A stretch of 64,000 nucleotides of DNA from assembly GCA_965263155.1 (NCBI GenBank), contig OZ253586.1:1-64000 (forward strand), read 5' to 3'. The translations under genes and the position numbers were made by a program. Below, piece after piece: positions 16,510-25,473 of this stretch. Below the pieces are notes generated by a model. That model was given only the letters and a program-made list of their open reading frames with translations. It was not told the DNA's origin and ran no database searches. This stretch comes from JAAXIE01 sp965263155 (lineage in GTDB: Bacteria; Chloroflexota; Dehalococcoidia; Lucifugimonadales; JAAXIE01). Each line of letters starts with the position of its first letter. The first letter of the stretch is position 1.

Positions 16510-17916
16510 CTATACCCCACCCAGTTCGGAGTAAATCTCAGGCGGGATGCCCTTCACCACCTCCCGCACCTCAGCAGCGAGGAACAGCGAACCAGTGGCC
16601 AGCACTAGGTCGTCCTCCCCAGCGAGTTCGAGGGCCAAGGCCAGAGCTTCGGAGGTCTGCGACTTATCGTGGGCTTGCACCCCGTGCTTTCGGAAGAGGT
16701 CGACCAGCACTTCTGGTGGGGCTGACCGGGGATGCCGTGTGCTGGCGACCACCGCGGCGGAGGCTGCGGGGGCCAAAGCCTCAACCATTCCCTCCAAGTC
16801 CTTGTCACGCGAGGCCCCGAACACCAAGACAGCTTTGTCGTAGTGAAAGTAGCCGGGCAGGGATTCTCGTAGTCGCCGTGCGGAGTATGGGTTGTGCGCC
16901 CCATCGGCCACCACCAACGGTCCTCCTAGGCAATCGGCCAAGACCTCCAACCGGCATGGCCAGACGACAGTGGACATACCCTCTAAGATAGCCTTGGCAG
17001 AGATATCGTGCCCCTGATCTTGAAGCACTTCCATGATGGCTACAGCCGTTGCGGCGTTCTCCAACTGATGCGAACCCAACAGGGACAGCTCTAGGTCGTA
17101 GACACCATGCCGTCCCTGCACTTGAAGGCGTTGGGGAGGTGAAACCCTGAGCCCTTGAGGAAACCGGGGCTCGTTGGCCTTCCACTGAACGTCTTCGCCG
17201 ACCTCGACGAGCTCCGACCCCACCGCGCTACAGGCTTCGCGGATGATCTCCATGGCCGTGACCTCTTGTGGCCCGCTGACCACGGGAACGCCAGCCTTGA
17301 TGATGCCGGCCTTTTCCCACGCGATCTCCTCGATCGTGTCGCCCAGCACCCGGGTGTGGTCCAAGCTGAGGGACGTGATGACCGACACCGAAGGAGCGAC
17401 GACGTTGGTGGCATCCAGGCGGCCACCCAGACCCACCTCAATTACGTTGAAGTCGGTGCGTTCCTCCAGGAAGTAGGCGAGGCCCATCGCCGTTAGCAGC
17501 TCAAACACGGTCACCCTGCCGTCGCTTTGGACGCTCACCTCCTGCATTGGCCCCCACAGCCTGTCCAGAACCTCGGCGAACCGTCCTCCAGGAATGGGCT
17601 CCCCGTCCAATGAGATGCGTTCCCGGAAAGTGTGGAGGTGTGGCGAGCTGTACATGCCGACACGGTACCCATGACACCGCAGTACGTTGGCGCACATGGC
17701 GGCAGTACTCCCCTTCCCCTTGCTGCCCGCGATATGGATTGTGGGCGGGCCCTGCTGCAGGCCTCCAAGCCGCGTCAGGAACGCCTCGATGCGGCTGAGG
17801 TCGTAGCGAGGCTGATGACGCCTCTCCGTGTCTGGGCCGATGTAGGGGACGCGCTCATGGTCGACCAGCGCTAGCATCCGGTTGATGGCGCTGAGATAGT
17901 CCGGCACTGTGGCCAT
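16510..17916 (-). CDS. folC: Folylpolyglutamate synthase / dihydrofolate synthase
   Basis: 468 residues from ATG 17916. Mur ligase-type fold: the ATP loop is IHIAGSKGKGSTAAM (about residues 57-71), then YSSPHLHTFRERI, the ligase block NVIEVGLGGRLDATNVV and SLDHTRVLGDT. The C-terminal domain contains VVADGAHNPYSARRL. It adds glutamate to folates, and possibly glutamate to dihydropteroate as well. Its start codon overlaps the stop of the preceding SDR gene (TAATG), which implies coupling, and fabF follows after 4 bp. Confidence 0.94.
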   Translation of the reverse strand: MATVPDYLSAINRMLALVDHERVPYIGPDTERRHQPRYDLSRIEAFLTRLGGLQQGPPTIHIAGSKGKGSTAAMCANVLRCHGYRVGMYSSPHLHTFRERISLDGEPIPGGRFAEVLDRLWGPMQEVSVQSDGRVTVFELLTAMGLAYFLEERTDFNVIEVGLGGRLDATNVVAPSVSVITSLSLDHTRVLGDTIEEIAWEKAGIIKAGVPVVSGPQEVTAMEIIREACSAVGSELVEVGEDVQWKANEPRFPQGLRVSPPQRLQVQGRHGVYDLELSLLGSHQLENAATAVAIMEVLQDQGHDISAKAILEGMSTVVWPCRLEVLADCLGGPLVVADGAHNPYSARRLRESLPGYFHYDKAVLVFGASRDKDLEGMVEALAPAASAAVVASTRHPRSAPPEVLVDLFRKHGVQAHDKSQTSEALALALELAGEDDLVLATGSLFLAAEVREVVKGIPPEIYSELGGV

Positions 17917-18878
17917 TAGTCTCCCTGAGGAAGGGCTCCCCGGAGGCGGGCCGGCCGGATGCCAACCGCCACCTTCAGCCCGCCCCAACGGGTGATGGTC
18001 TTGATAAAGTCGATGTTACCCTCCAAGGGCCGGGGATGGAAGTGGAAGTTCTGGTGCACCGAGTCCTGTTCGGTGACGTTGGGCAGGGCCGACATGCGCA
18101 ACTGCTCTCTCGTAGCCGGGGGCGAGGGCAGGATGGCCTCCATGATTCGCGCCGAGTTCTGCAGGAAGGTCAGGGGCACCGGCACGTACGCCCGCGTCAC
18201 GTTCAGTGTGCGACACAGGATACGGACGATGTCGAGGTAGCTCAGGTGCTCTGGGCCTCCGACCTCCACAGGGGCCATGGTCGGCTCGTCTCGCACCGCG
18301 ATAGCTATACAGCGGGCCACGTCCTCTACGGCGATGGGCTGAAGCATATTCGACCCAGTGCCTATGATGGGCACCATGGGAAAGGCCTTGACGATGGCCC
18401 CCAAGGTGCTGACGAACTCGTCTCCGGGGCCGAACAGGATCGACGGCCTGATGATGCTGTAGGGTATGCCCGATGCGACAACTTCGGCCTCTCCCTGCCC
18501 TTTGCTGCGCAAGTAGGGGTACTGCGACTGGTCGTCGGCCCCGATGGCGCTCACCTGCACGAAGTGGCCGCCACCCGCCTCGGCCGCCACCGTCGCCACA
18601 TTCTGCGTCCCCTGTCGGTTGACGGCGTCGAAGGTAGAGCTGCCACGCTCCCGGATAATCGCTACCAAGTGAACCACGGCGTCCAAGTCGTAGATCGCGG
18701 CCCGCAGGGCGGCCATGTCCGAAACGCTGCCGTAATGTATGTCCAAGTCGCGCTGCTGGAACCGGTCCTCGTAGCCGGGTGTGCGGACTAGACACCGTAC
18801 CTCGTGGCCGTCGGCATGCAGCGCTTCTACGACCCGTCGCCCTAAGAACCCGGTGGAGCCCGTTACCAATACGCGCAT
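17916..18878 (-). CDS. Atypical SDR / NDUFA9-like NAD(P)-binding protein
   Basis: 320 residues. N-terminal Rossmann motif TGSTGFLGRRVVEAL (GxxGxxG, residues about 7-12) and the ALHADGHEVRCLVR continuation are typical of the NmrA/NDUFA9-like atypical SDR family. YPYLRSKGQGEAEV resembles the YxxxK region. Related proteins act in complex I assembly or quinone and lipid-linked metabolism in other organisms; no precise substrate can be given. It heads a three-gene minus-strand operon with folC and fabF. Confidence 0.85.
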   Translation of the reverse strand: MRVLVTGSTGFLGRRVVEALHADGHEVRCLVRTPGYEDRFQQRDLDIHYGSVSDMAALRAAIYDLDAVVHLVAIIRERGSSTFDAVNRQGTQNVATVAAEAGGGHFVQVSAIGADDQSQYPYLRSKGQGEAEVVASGIPYSIIRPSILFGPGDEFVSTLGAIVKAFPMVPIIGTGSNMLQPIAVEDVARCIAIAVRDEPTMAPVEVGGPEHLSYLDIVRILCRTLNVTRAYVPVPLTFLQNSARIMEAILPSPPATREQLRMSALPNVTEQDSVHQNFHFHPRPLEGNIDFIKTITRWGGLKVAVGIRPARLRGALPQGD

Positions 18879-18905
18879 ATTCGGCTCCCGTCGCAGGTTT
18901 TCAGC

Positions 18906-18934
18906 AGCCTAGCAAGGGTCCCCTAGGGTGTCAA
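18906..18934 (-). promoter_or_regulatory. Promoter of the SDR-folC-fabF operon
   Basis: Minus strand: TTGACA (18934-18929), 17-bp spacer beginning CCCTAGGGG, TAGGCT (18911-18906). It belongs to the TTGACACCC promoter set also found before dnaE, lexA and the SDR at 43911. Confidence 0.6.
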
Positions 18935-19011
18935 ACCAAAGTATGCGCGGCCTGACGCCTCGTGTAAAATGCTCTCAGAGCCCTCGCCACGAGGAGGGCT
19001 ACGGGGGTGAA

Positions 19012-19785
19012 ATGGACCTAGGCATCGCAGGCAAGATCGCAATCGTCACTGGAGGCAGCCGAGGATTGGGCCGGGAGGCTGCTATGAGCCTTGCCCGGGA
19101 GGGAGTAAAGGTGGCCATCTGCGCCCGCGACCTCCACACCTTGGAGCGCACCGTCGCGGAGTTGGAAGCCTACGGCCAGACCGCCCTCGGCATCTCTGCT
19201 GACGTCACCTTGGAGGATGCTCCCCAGCGGGTTTTCGGACAGACCGAGGAGGTTCTAGGCCCCGTAGATATACTGGTGAACAACGTGGGAGGCCGACGTG
19301 GCACCACCATCACCGAGACCAGCGACCAGCAGTTTCAAGAAGGCTACCAAGCGAACCTGTTCAGTGCCATCCGGTTCATGAAGCTGGCCGTGCCCGGCAT
19401 GAAAGAGCGTGGCTGGGGCCGCATCGTCAACATCAGCTCCATCTACGGGCGGGAGTACGGCGGCTCGGTGGACTACATGGGAGCCAAGGCGGCCCTCATT
19501 GCCACCACCAAGCACATGGCCTTGGATCTGGCCAAGGATGGCGTGTTGGTAAATTGCGTTGCTCCCGGCTCCATCTTGCACCCCGGCAGCTCGTGGGAGA
19601 GATTCACAAATCAGCAGCCGCCCGAAGTGGTGCAGGAGTTCATTGCTCGCAACCTGCCCATGGGCCGTTTCGGATGGCCACAGCCCATCGGCGATACCGT
19701 CGCCTTCCTCGCCTCCGAGTGCGCCAGCCTAGTAACGGGGGCCTGCATCAACGTCGACGGAGGGCAGAGTCGGTCCCTTTTCTAG
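19012..19785 (+). CDS. SDR family oxidoreductase (FabG-like)
   Basis: 257 residues from ATG 19012, preceded by GGGGGTGA; a longer frame to 18928 lacks family similarity. Classical short-chain dehydrogenase: cofactor loop TGGSRGLGREAA, the NVGG structural motif in LVNNVGGRRG, catalytic Ser in IVNISSIYG and the YMGAKAALIATTK block (Tyr-x3-Lys as YMGAK). C-terminus GACINVDGGQSRSLF is complete. Substrate unknown. It lies alone between the divergent operon and dnaE. Confidence 0.9.
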   Translation: MDLGIAGKIAIVTGGSRGLGREAAMSLAREGVKVAICARDLHTLERTVAELEAYGQTALGISADVTLEDAPQRVFGQTEEVLGPVDILVNNVGGRRGTTITETSDQQFQEGYQANLFSAIRFMKLAVPGMKERGWGRIVNISSIYGREYGGSVDYMGAKAALIATTKHMALDLAKDGVLVNCVAPGSILHPGSSWERFTNQQPPEVVQEFIARNLPMGRFGWPQPIGDTVAFLASECASLVTGACINVDGGQSRSLF

Positions 19786-19847
19786 TCCGCGTAGCCGGAC
19801 GAGAGCTCGGCCATTCCGGGGGTGCCTGAAACCTGCTTGGCTTAACC

Positions 19848-19876
19848 TTGACACCCTCTAGGGGGTGTACTAGCCT
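19848..19876 (+). promoter_or_regulatory. Promoter of dnaE
   Basis: TTGACA 19848-19853, 17-bp spacer starting CCCTCTAGGGGG, TAGCCT 19871-19876. The initiation point would be about 10 nt before the ATG at 19893, so the mRNA is nearly leaderless, consistent with the lack of a Shine-Dalgarno. Confidence 0.55.
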
Positions 19877-19892
19877 CTTTTATTACTACAAC

Positions 19893-22800
19893 ATGTTCTC
19901 CCATCTTCACGTTCACACTCAATATAGCCTACTCGACGGCCTCAGCCATATTCCCAATCTGGTGAGCCGGGCCAAGGACCAAGGCTTTAATGCTTTGGCC
20001 ATCACTGACCATGGCAACCTCTACGGGGTGGTGGAGTTCTACTCCGAGTGTAGGAAGGCTGGAATCAACCCCGTTATCGGCTGCGAGGTCTATGTGGCCC
20101 AAGGCAGTCGCCACGACCGGTCCCCCTCCGAGAAGACGCCCTACCACCTGACCATGATGGCCCGGAACAACGTGGGCTATCGCAACCTTATGCAGTTGGT
20201 GACCAAGGCCAACATGGAGGGCTTCTACTACAAGCCTCGCATCGATAGGGAACTGCTGGAGCAGCACCATGAGGGGTTGGTGGTCTTCTCCGGCTGCCCA
20301 ACGGCCCAAGTGCCCCGCCTGATTAAGGAACACCGGCTGGACGATGCTCGCAAAGAGGCTCGGTGGCACAAGGAGCTCTTCGGCGAGAACTATTTCCTAG
20401 AGTTGCAGCGTCACGCCCACGTCGAGCACTTGGATGCCATCAATGAGGCGTTGGTCGGTATGGGCCGGGAGTTGGACATCCCGATGGTGGTCACCAACGA
20501 CTGCCACTATGTGGACCAGAAGGATGCCCCATTGCAGGACGTGTTGATCTGCATCCACACCAGCACCACCGTCAACGATGAGAAGCGTCTTCGGATGGAG
20601 GATGACTCCTACTATCTGAAGAGCGCCCAAGAGATGGCCGACCTCTTCCCCGACCATCCTGAAGCAGCCGATAACACCCAACGCATCGCCGACATGTGCC
20701 ACGTGGAGTTGGGCGATGGGCAGTTGCACCTGCCCCAGTACCCTGTCCCAGAGGGCTGTGGCGACGCAGACGACTATCTGGCCCAACTTTGCTGGGAGGG
20801 GTTCGCTCGGCGTTATCCCGTCCCGCCTGCCGGGGCGAGGGAAAAGCTGGTCCACGAGTTGGACGTAATCCGCCAGACGCGGTTCGCCAACTACTTCCTA
20901 GTGGTATGGGACATCGTCGACTTTACCCGCAAGAACAACATACTGCTGGGCGTTCGTGGCAGCGCTGCCTCCAGCGTCGCCCTCTACTGCTTGGGCGTCA
21001 CTGAAATCGACCCAGTGGAGTACCGCCTCGTCTTCGAGCGCTTCTTGAACATTGAGCGCAAAGAGATGCCCGACATCGACATGGACTTCCAAGATGACCG
21101 GCGCGACGAGGTGCTGAGGTATGTCACCCATCGCTATGGCAGCGACCGGGTGGCCCAGATCATCACCTTCGGGACTCTAGGCACTAAAGCCTCTCTTCGA
21201 GACGTCGGACGGGCCTTGGGTATGAGCTACGCCTCGGTGGACCGGGTGGCCCGCTTGGTGCCCTTCCGCGCCCGCTCCGTGCATGACGCTGTGGAGAACA
21301 GCCCAGAGCTAAAGGAGATATACGAGACCGACTCCGCCGTCCGAGACTTGGTCGAAAAGGCGGCGGGCTTGGAGGGGACGGCCCACCATGTGAGCACCCA
21401 CGCCGCTGGTGTAGTGATTTCCAGTGAACCCCTCACCGAGTACGTGCCTCTGCAGCGTCCCACCAAAGCCGACGCAGGCAACGAAATCTCCATGACCCAG
21501 TATTCCATGGACCCCCTAGCCATGCTGGGCCTGCTGAAGATGGACTTTTTGGGGCTCACCAGCCTCACCATCCTAGACCGGGCCGTTAAGTCGGTGAAAC
21601 AGACCCGTGGCTTGGAGATAGACCTTCACCAGCTTGCTTTGGACGACGAGGTGACCTTCCAACTCCTTTCCTCGGGCAAGACCAGCGACATCTTCCAGTT
21701 GGAAAGCGCTGGCATGCAGCGCTACATCAAAGACCTGAAGCCGTCGTCCCTAGGCGACATATCGGCGATGATTGCCCTCTACCGCCCCGGCCCCATGGAA
21801 CATATCGACCGCTTCATCGATAGCAAGCACGGCCGTACTGCCATCACGTACCCCCACCCCAGCTTGGAAGACGTGCTCAGAGAGACCTATGGCATCATCG
21901 TCTACCAAGAGCAGGTGCTGCTGATTCTGCAGACCTTCGCTGGCTACTCGGCAGGCGAAGCCGACATCGTCCGCAAGGCCATGGGCAAGAAGAATGCCGA
22001 GTTGATGCTGGCGGAGCGGGACCGCTTCATACAGGGCGCAATCAATAACGGGTTCGAGCAGTCCATGGCCGAAGAGGTGTTCAACCTCATCGAGCCCTTT
22101 GCTGGGTATGCCTTCAACAAGGCCCACAGTATCAGCTACGCCTTGGTGTCCTACTGGACTGCCTACTTCAAGGCCCACTACCCGGTGGAGTACATGGGGG
22201 CCGTACTGAACTCCCGGTTGGACCATGCGGAGCGGATGGTCATCGCCATCAACGACTGCGAACAGATGGGCATACGCATCCTGCCCCCTGACGTCAACCA
22301 CAGTGGCGTCTTCTTCACCATTGAATACGGCCCAGAGGGGCCGCGCGCCCTGCGTTACGGCATGTCGGCGGTGAAGAACGTAGGTGAGGGTGCGGTGCAG
22401 CCGGTGGTGAGCGAGCGTGAGAAGGACGGCCCCTACTCCTCCATAGAGGAGTTCTGCCGCCGCGCCGACATGCGCTCTCTCAACCGGCGCGCCTTGGAGA
22501 GCCTCATTAAGGTCGGGACTTTTGACGCCATGGGCCAGAGGCAATCGCTGCTGGACAACCTCGGCCCCATTCTGGCGTCAGCCCAGCGGGACCAGAGAAT
22601 CCGCAGCACCGGCCAATCCAGCATGTTCGACATGCTGGGCGGCGGCGAGCAAGAGGAAGAGGCCATTGCACCGCCAGCGCCCATCGTTCCTCAGGGTAAG
22701 CCCTCGCCGGAACACGGGGCATGGGAGAAAGAACTGCTGGGCGTGGCACTCTCCACCAATCCGGCCCAACTGCTGGCGGACATCCCCGCCAACGGAGCCA

Positions 22801-23690
22801 TCATCTCCCGCGACCAACTCAACAACGACATGGACGGTCAGCGAGTGAAGATTATGGGGCTGGTCTCCACCTCCGAGCAGCGTTACACGCGGGAGCAGAA
22901 GCCCTACGCCATCACCTCCATGGACCTTATCGGCGGAACACTGGAAGTCATCGCTTGGCCCGACGCCCTGGAGAAGACCCGCAACGTCTGGCGGGAGGGC
23001 CTCATTCTCTCCATATCGGGCAGGCTGCGGGTCCGTGGGGAGCGCCTCTCCCTACACTGCGACGACGCAACCATTTGCGCATCGAACGATGAATCCGGCC
23101 AACCGGAAGACCTGTACGACGAAGACCCTCCGCCGGAAGCCGAATATCAGCCAAGGGACCCGTTTTTTTCGAACGCAAACTCCGTAGCCGAGCCGCCGTC
23201 CAACGGCTACCAAGCGTCGGCAGAAGATACCCTGCAACAGGAACAGGCACCAGAGGCGGCTCTGCACGCGACCGACAACGCGGCTTCCGCTCCGATGTCG
23301 ACTGAGGCGATGCCGAAAGCCTACCCTCCTGCCGGCAACAGGAATGGGAAGAGCTACGCAAACGGCAATGAGAATGGGAGCGGCAACGGAAAGAGCAACG
23401 GCCACAGTAATGGGAACGGAAACGGGTATTCCCGTACTGTCTTCATCAGCCTTCATGAGTCAGCCGACTCTGGCGAGGATGTCCAGACACTGAACGACGT
23501 CAAGAAGTTGCTCCTAGAATACCCCGGTTCCGATCATGTGAACCTGACGATACAGACAGAGCAGGGCCAGTTGCGCATGGACTGGCCCTTGGTCAACACC
23601 AGATACTGCGAAGACCTGCAGACCTCCCTTGACGAGCTTCTGGGCGACGGAGCGGTCTACGTCGCGGACACCCGCCCCAACGGGAACTAA
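19893..23690 (+). CDS. dnaE: DNA polymerase III subunit alpha
   Basis: 1265 residues from ATG 19893; no ribosome site precedes it. Order of domains: N-terminal PHP domain (FSHLHVHTQYSLLDG, then AITDHGNLYG), polymerase palm with the catalytic aspartates in MPDIDMDFQDDRR, the segment GVRGSAASSVALYCLG, the fingers region with FAGYSAGEADIVRKAMGKK and FNKAHSISYALVSYWTAYFK, helix-hairpin-helix, then an OB-fold (VKIMGLVSTSEQRYTREQKPY). Residues about 1070-1185 form a low-complexity linker that becomes a run of Asn, Gly, Lys and Ser (DNA 23335-23430) before a conserved C-terminal domain of about 85 residues. DnaE1 type by size. Confidence 0.97.
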   Translation: MFSHLHVHTQYSLLDGLSHIPNLVSRAKDQGFNALAITDHGNLYGVVEFYSECRKAGINPVIGCEVYVAQGSRHDRSPSEKTPYHLTMMARNNVGYRNLMQLVTKANMEGFYYKPRIDRELLEQHHEGLVVFSGCPTAQVPRLIKEHRLDDARKEARWHKELFGENYFLELQRHAHVEHLDAINEALVGMGRELDIPMVVTNDCHYVDQKDAPLQDVLICIHTSTTVNDEKRLRMEDDSYYLKSAQEMADLFPDHPEAADNTQRIADMCHVELGDGQLHLPQYPVPEGCGDADDYLAQLCWEGFARRYPVPPAGAREKLVHELDVIRQTRFANYFLVVWDIVDFTRKNNILLGVRGSAASSVALYCLGVTEIDPVEYRLVFERFLNIERKEMPDIDMDFQDDRRDEVLRYVTHRYGSDRVAQIITFGTLGTKASLRDVGRALGMSYASVDRVARLVPFRARSVHDAVENSPELKEIYETDSAVRDLVEKAAGLEGTAHHVSTHAAGVVISSEPLTEYVPLQRPTKADAGNEISMTQYSMDPLAMLGLLKMDFLGLTSLTILDRAVKSVKQTRGLEIDLHQLALDDEVTFQLLSSGKTSDIFQLESAGMQRYIKDLKPSSLGDISAMIALYRPGPMEHIDRFIDSKHGRTAITYPHPSLEDVLRETYGIIVYQEQVLLILQTFAGYSAGEADIVRKAMGKKNAELMLAERDRFIQGAINNGFEQSMAEEVFNLIEPFAGYAFNKAHSISYALVSYWTAYFKAHYPVEYMGAVLNSRLDHAERMVIAINDCEQMGIRILPPDVNHSGVFFTIEYGPEGPRALRYGMSAVKNVGEGAVQPVVSEREKDGPYSSIEEFCRRADMRSLNRRALESLIKVGTFDAMGQRQSLLDNLGPILASAQRDQRIRSTGQSSMFDMLGGGEQEEEAIAPPAPIVPQGKPSPEHGAWEKELLGVALSTNPAQLLADIPANGAIISRDQLNNDMDGQRVKIMGLVSTSEQRYTREQKPYAITSMDLIGGTLEVIAWPDALEKTRNVWREGLILSISGRLRVRGERLSLHCDDATICASNDESGQPEDLYDEDPPPEAEYQPRDPFFSNANSVAEPPSNGYQASAEDTLQQEQAPEAALHATDNAASAPMSTEAMPKAYPPAGNRNGKSYANGNENGSGNGKSNGHSNGNGNGYSRTVFISLHESADSGEDVQTLNDVKKLLLEYPGSDHVNLTIQTEQGQLRMDWPLVNTRYCEDLQTSLDELLGDGAVYVADTRPNGN

Positions 23691-23992
23691 TCACTATAAA
23701 AATAACCCGCTAACCTTCGGCAATCGACCGCCCCCATCACTCTCGCGCAGAGCCCGCCCCGGACCCCGCTCCGGGCGGGAGTCCACGGTCCGGACTAGCG
23801 TGCAAGTCGGTACCCTATACGCAGTCCGTCTTTTTGCCCTCTTACGTCGCCTGAACGGGTGATAGGAAAATTGAGGCGAAGGCCGTGATCCAGTACCTTC
23901 TCCCAAGTTCCGCATGCTTCCACAGCGAAGCGTTTGAGTCCCGGCCCGCGGTATGCTAGCGTTAGCCAACCCCACTCTGGAGCGTTCTGCCA
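23691..23992. other. Intergenic region with dispersed repeat copy A
   Basis: No gene seen. It holds a G/C-rich inverted repeat (CCCGCCCCGGA... TCCGGGCGGG, about 23751-23780) followed by a block (23781-23807) that, read on the minus strand from ACTTGCACGC, matches the repeats at 27616-27655 and 35009-35060. Confidence 0.5.
23742..23807 (-). repeat. REP-like dispersed repeat, copy A
   Basis: Minus strand reads ACTTG..TAGTCCG..CCGTGGACTCCCGCC..GGCGGG. It aligns with copies B (27616-27655) and C (35009-35060) over about 40 bp and contains its own palindrome. Confidence 0.55.
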
Positions 23993-25042
23993 ATGAGCCT
24001 GCAACGCGACTCTCTTGCTTCATCTCGTATCGAGATGACCGGTTCTACCGAGGAGGCTATCGAGCTCTATTACCAGAAGGGCTGGACCGACGGTCTGCCC
24101 GTGATTCCGCCCACTGAGGAGCGGGTGCTGCGGTTTCTAGAGGCAGCGCAGCGTGAGCCTGGCGAGGTGCTGAGCACGGAGCCGGTGCGAGGGCGAGTGA
24201 TCACCGTGGAGAAGGTGGCCATCGCTGCCGTGATGGCGGGGTGTCTGGCGGAGTACATGCCTGTGGTCCTCACGGCGGTCGAGTGCATGGTGGCGCCCGA
24301 GTTCAGCCTGCACGGCACGTCTGCCAGCACGGCAGGATCGGCGCCATTGATCATCGTCAACGGGCCCATTCGCCACCAATTGGGGTTCGCCAGTGGGCAC
24401 AACCTGTTTGGCCCAGGCCCTGACCGTCGTCCCAATGCCACAGTGGGGCGGGCCATCCGACTGCTTCTTATCAATGCTCTGCAGAACCACCCCGGTGTGC
24501 TGGACCGTTCTACGCTGGGGCATCCCGGCAAGTACTCCTACTGCATTGCAGAGGATGAGGAGAGCAGCCCATGGGAGCCGCTGCACGTCGAGCGGGGCTT
24601 CCCCGGCGAGGCCAGCACCGTAAGTGTGGGCGCATGCTTGGGCCCGGTGCAAATCGACATCCGTCGCGGGAACACACCTGAGGCTCTGCTCACAGCAGTG
24701 TCGGACCAATTGCTCGGCCTTGGCCCGCAACATCGTGAGATGATACTGGTGGTATGCCCGGAGCACATGGGATTCTTCAGGGAGGCTGGATGGGGCAAGC
24801 AACAGGCGCGAGAATTCCTGTTCGAGAAGGCGTGTCGCTCGGCGCAAGCTTGGAGCGATGTGTTCAAGGCCGAGATACCTGAGCCGGGCCGGGAGGACGA
24901 GCCGGTACATGCCCTGCGCTCGCCGCAATCGTTGATGCTGCTGTCTGGTGGTGGCCCTGGTGGCCCTTGGTCGGCGCTGGTGCCACGGTGGTCGAAGGGC
25001 ATCACGGCAGCCACCGTTACGCGCCAGATTCCGGGGGTGTAG
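23993..25042 (+). CDS. Conserved 349-aa protein of unknown function upstream of the UGSC selenoprotein
   Basis: No domain that I can name with certainty. The protein begins (after about 14 variable residues) with EEAIELYYQKGWTDGLPVIP and contains Gly/Pro-rich conserved-looking blocks: PVRGRVITVEKVAIAAVMAG, SASTAGSAPLIIVNGPI, ASGHNLFGPGPDRRPNATVG, LGHPGKYSYCIAEDEESSPW. A second half is alpha/beta and ends near GGGPGGPWSALVPRW. No signal peptide or membrane segment. From memory, similar proteins sit beside UGSC-motif proteins in other Actinobacteria and Chloroflexota. The same-strand UGSC gene lies 655 bp downstream here. ATG 23993 has a weak GGAG; ATG 24035 is an alternative start. Confidence 0.75.
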   Translation: MSLQRDSLASSRIEMTGSTEEAIELYYQKGWTDGLPVIPPTEERVLRFLEAAQREPGEVLSTEPVRGRVITVEKVAIAAVMAGCLAEYMPVVLTAVECMVAPEFSLHGTSASTAGSAPLIIVNGPIRHQLGFASGHNLFGPGPDRRPNATVGRAIRLLLINALQNHPGVLDRSTLGHPGKYSYCIAEDEESSPWEPLHVERGFPGEASTVSVGACLGPVQIDIRRGNTPEALLTAVSDQLLGLGPQHREMILVVCPEHMGFFREAGWGKQQAREFLFEKACRSAQAWSDVFKAEIPEPGREDEPVHALRSPQSLMLLSGGGPGGPWSALVPRWSKGITAATVTRQIPGV

Positions 25043-25138
25043 CATCGCTGCCCCCGTGATCCTCGTGCAGGGAGACCTCTGCATAACTGCCCATTCTTGG
25101 CTTTGGGTGGGACGCCCTATCCATCTGGTCCGCGCTTC

Positions 25139-25215
25139 TGTATCTGCTCTGGCTTGAAATGTCACACGGTTCGTAGCTGCAATTGAGTTTTCCGTAGCTA
25201 AACGGTGTGACATTT
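25139..25215. repeat. Self-complementary element, copy 1
   Basis: Octamer TGTATCTG (25139), left arm AAATGTCACAC (25157-25167), CGTAGCTG (25172), 13-nt T-rich spacer, CGTAGCTA (25193), then right arm GTGTGACATTT (25205-25215), the perfect 11-bp complement of the left arm. Geometry is identical to the copy at 41480-41558. Confidence 0.7.
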
Positions 25216-25284
25216 CTGACACCGTCGTTTCTGCGCAGCTATGGCCACACTGTGACATGAGGGCCGGATAAAATGCCGCGAGTC

Positions 25285-25368
25285 CGTAGCTGGGCGCGGC
25301 ACCGGTCGTAGCTGGCACGAAAGTTTTCGTATCTGAGCCCTGCCGCGTTTGCCGCAGTGTCGTATCTG
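25285..25368. repeat. Self-complementary element, copy 2 with different arms
   Basis: CGTAGCTG at 25285 and 25307, CGTATCTG at 25328 and 25361. Arms CGCGGCA (25295-25301) and TGCCGCG (25341-25347) pair over 7 bp at the same positions relative to the central octamers as in the other copies, though their sequence is unrelated. Confidence 0.65.
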
Positions 25369-25430
25369 AGTTGGCTTGCTGCATTCCGCCGCATTTTCGC
25401 ATTATCGCGCCCTTCGAGAACAACGTGGGT

Positions 25431-25473
25431 GAAAAAGAAAAGCAGGGGCCACCCTGAGGGGTCGGTCCCCTGC
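25431..25473 (-). terminator. Rho-independent terminator on the minus strand
   Basis: Stem GCAGGGG (minus 25473-25467) with CCCCTGC (25448-25442), followed on the minus strand by TTTTCTTTTT (25441-25432). No minus-strand gene is recognised between it and sat, whose stop is at 26269; it may stop sat read-through or an unrecognised transcript. Confidence 0.55.

Noticed and set aside
15768..16991. 407-codon + strand frame
   Set aside because: Antisense to fabF/folC, low-complexity composition.
25139..25368. CRISPR array
   Set aside because: Repeats are octamers with uneven 21-33 nt spacing and paired arms, not direct repeats of 24-37 nt with unique spacers; no cas genes.
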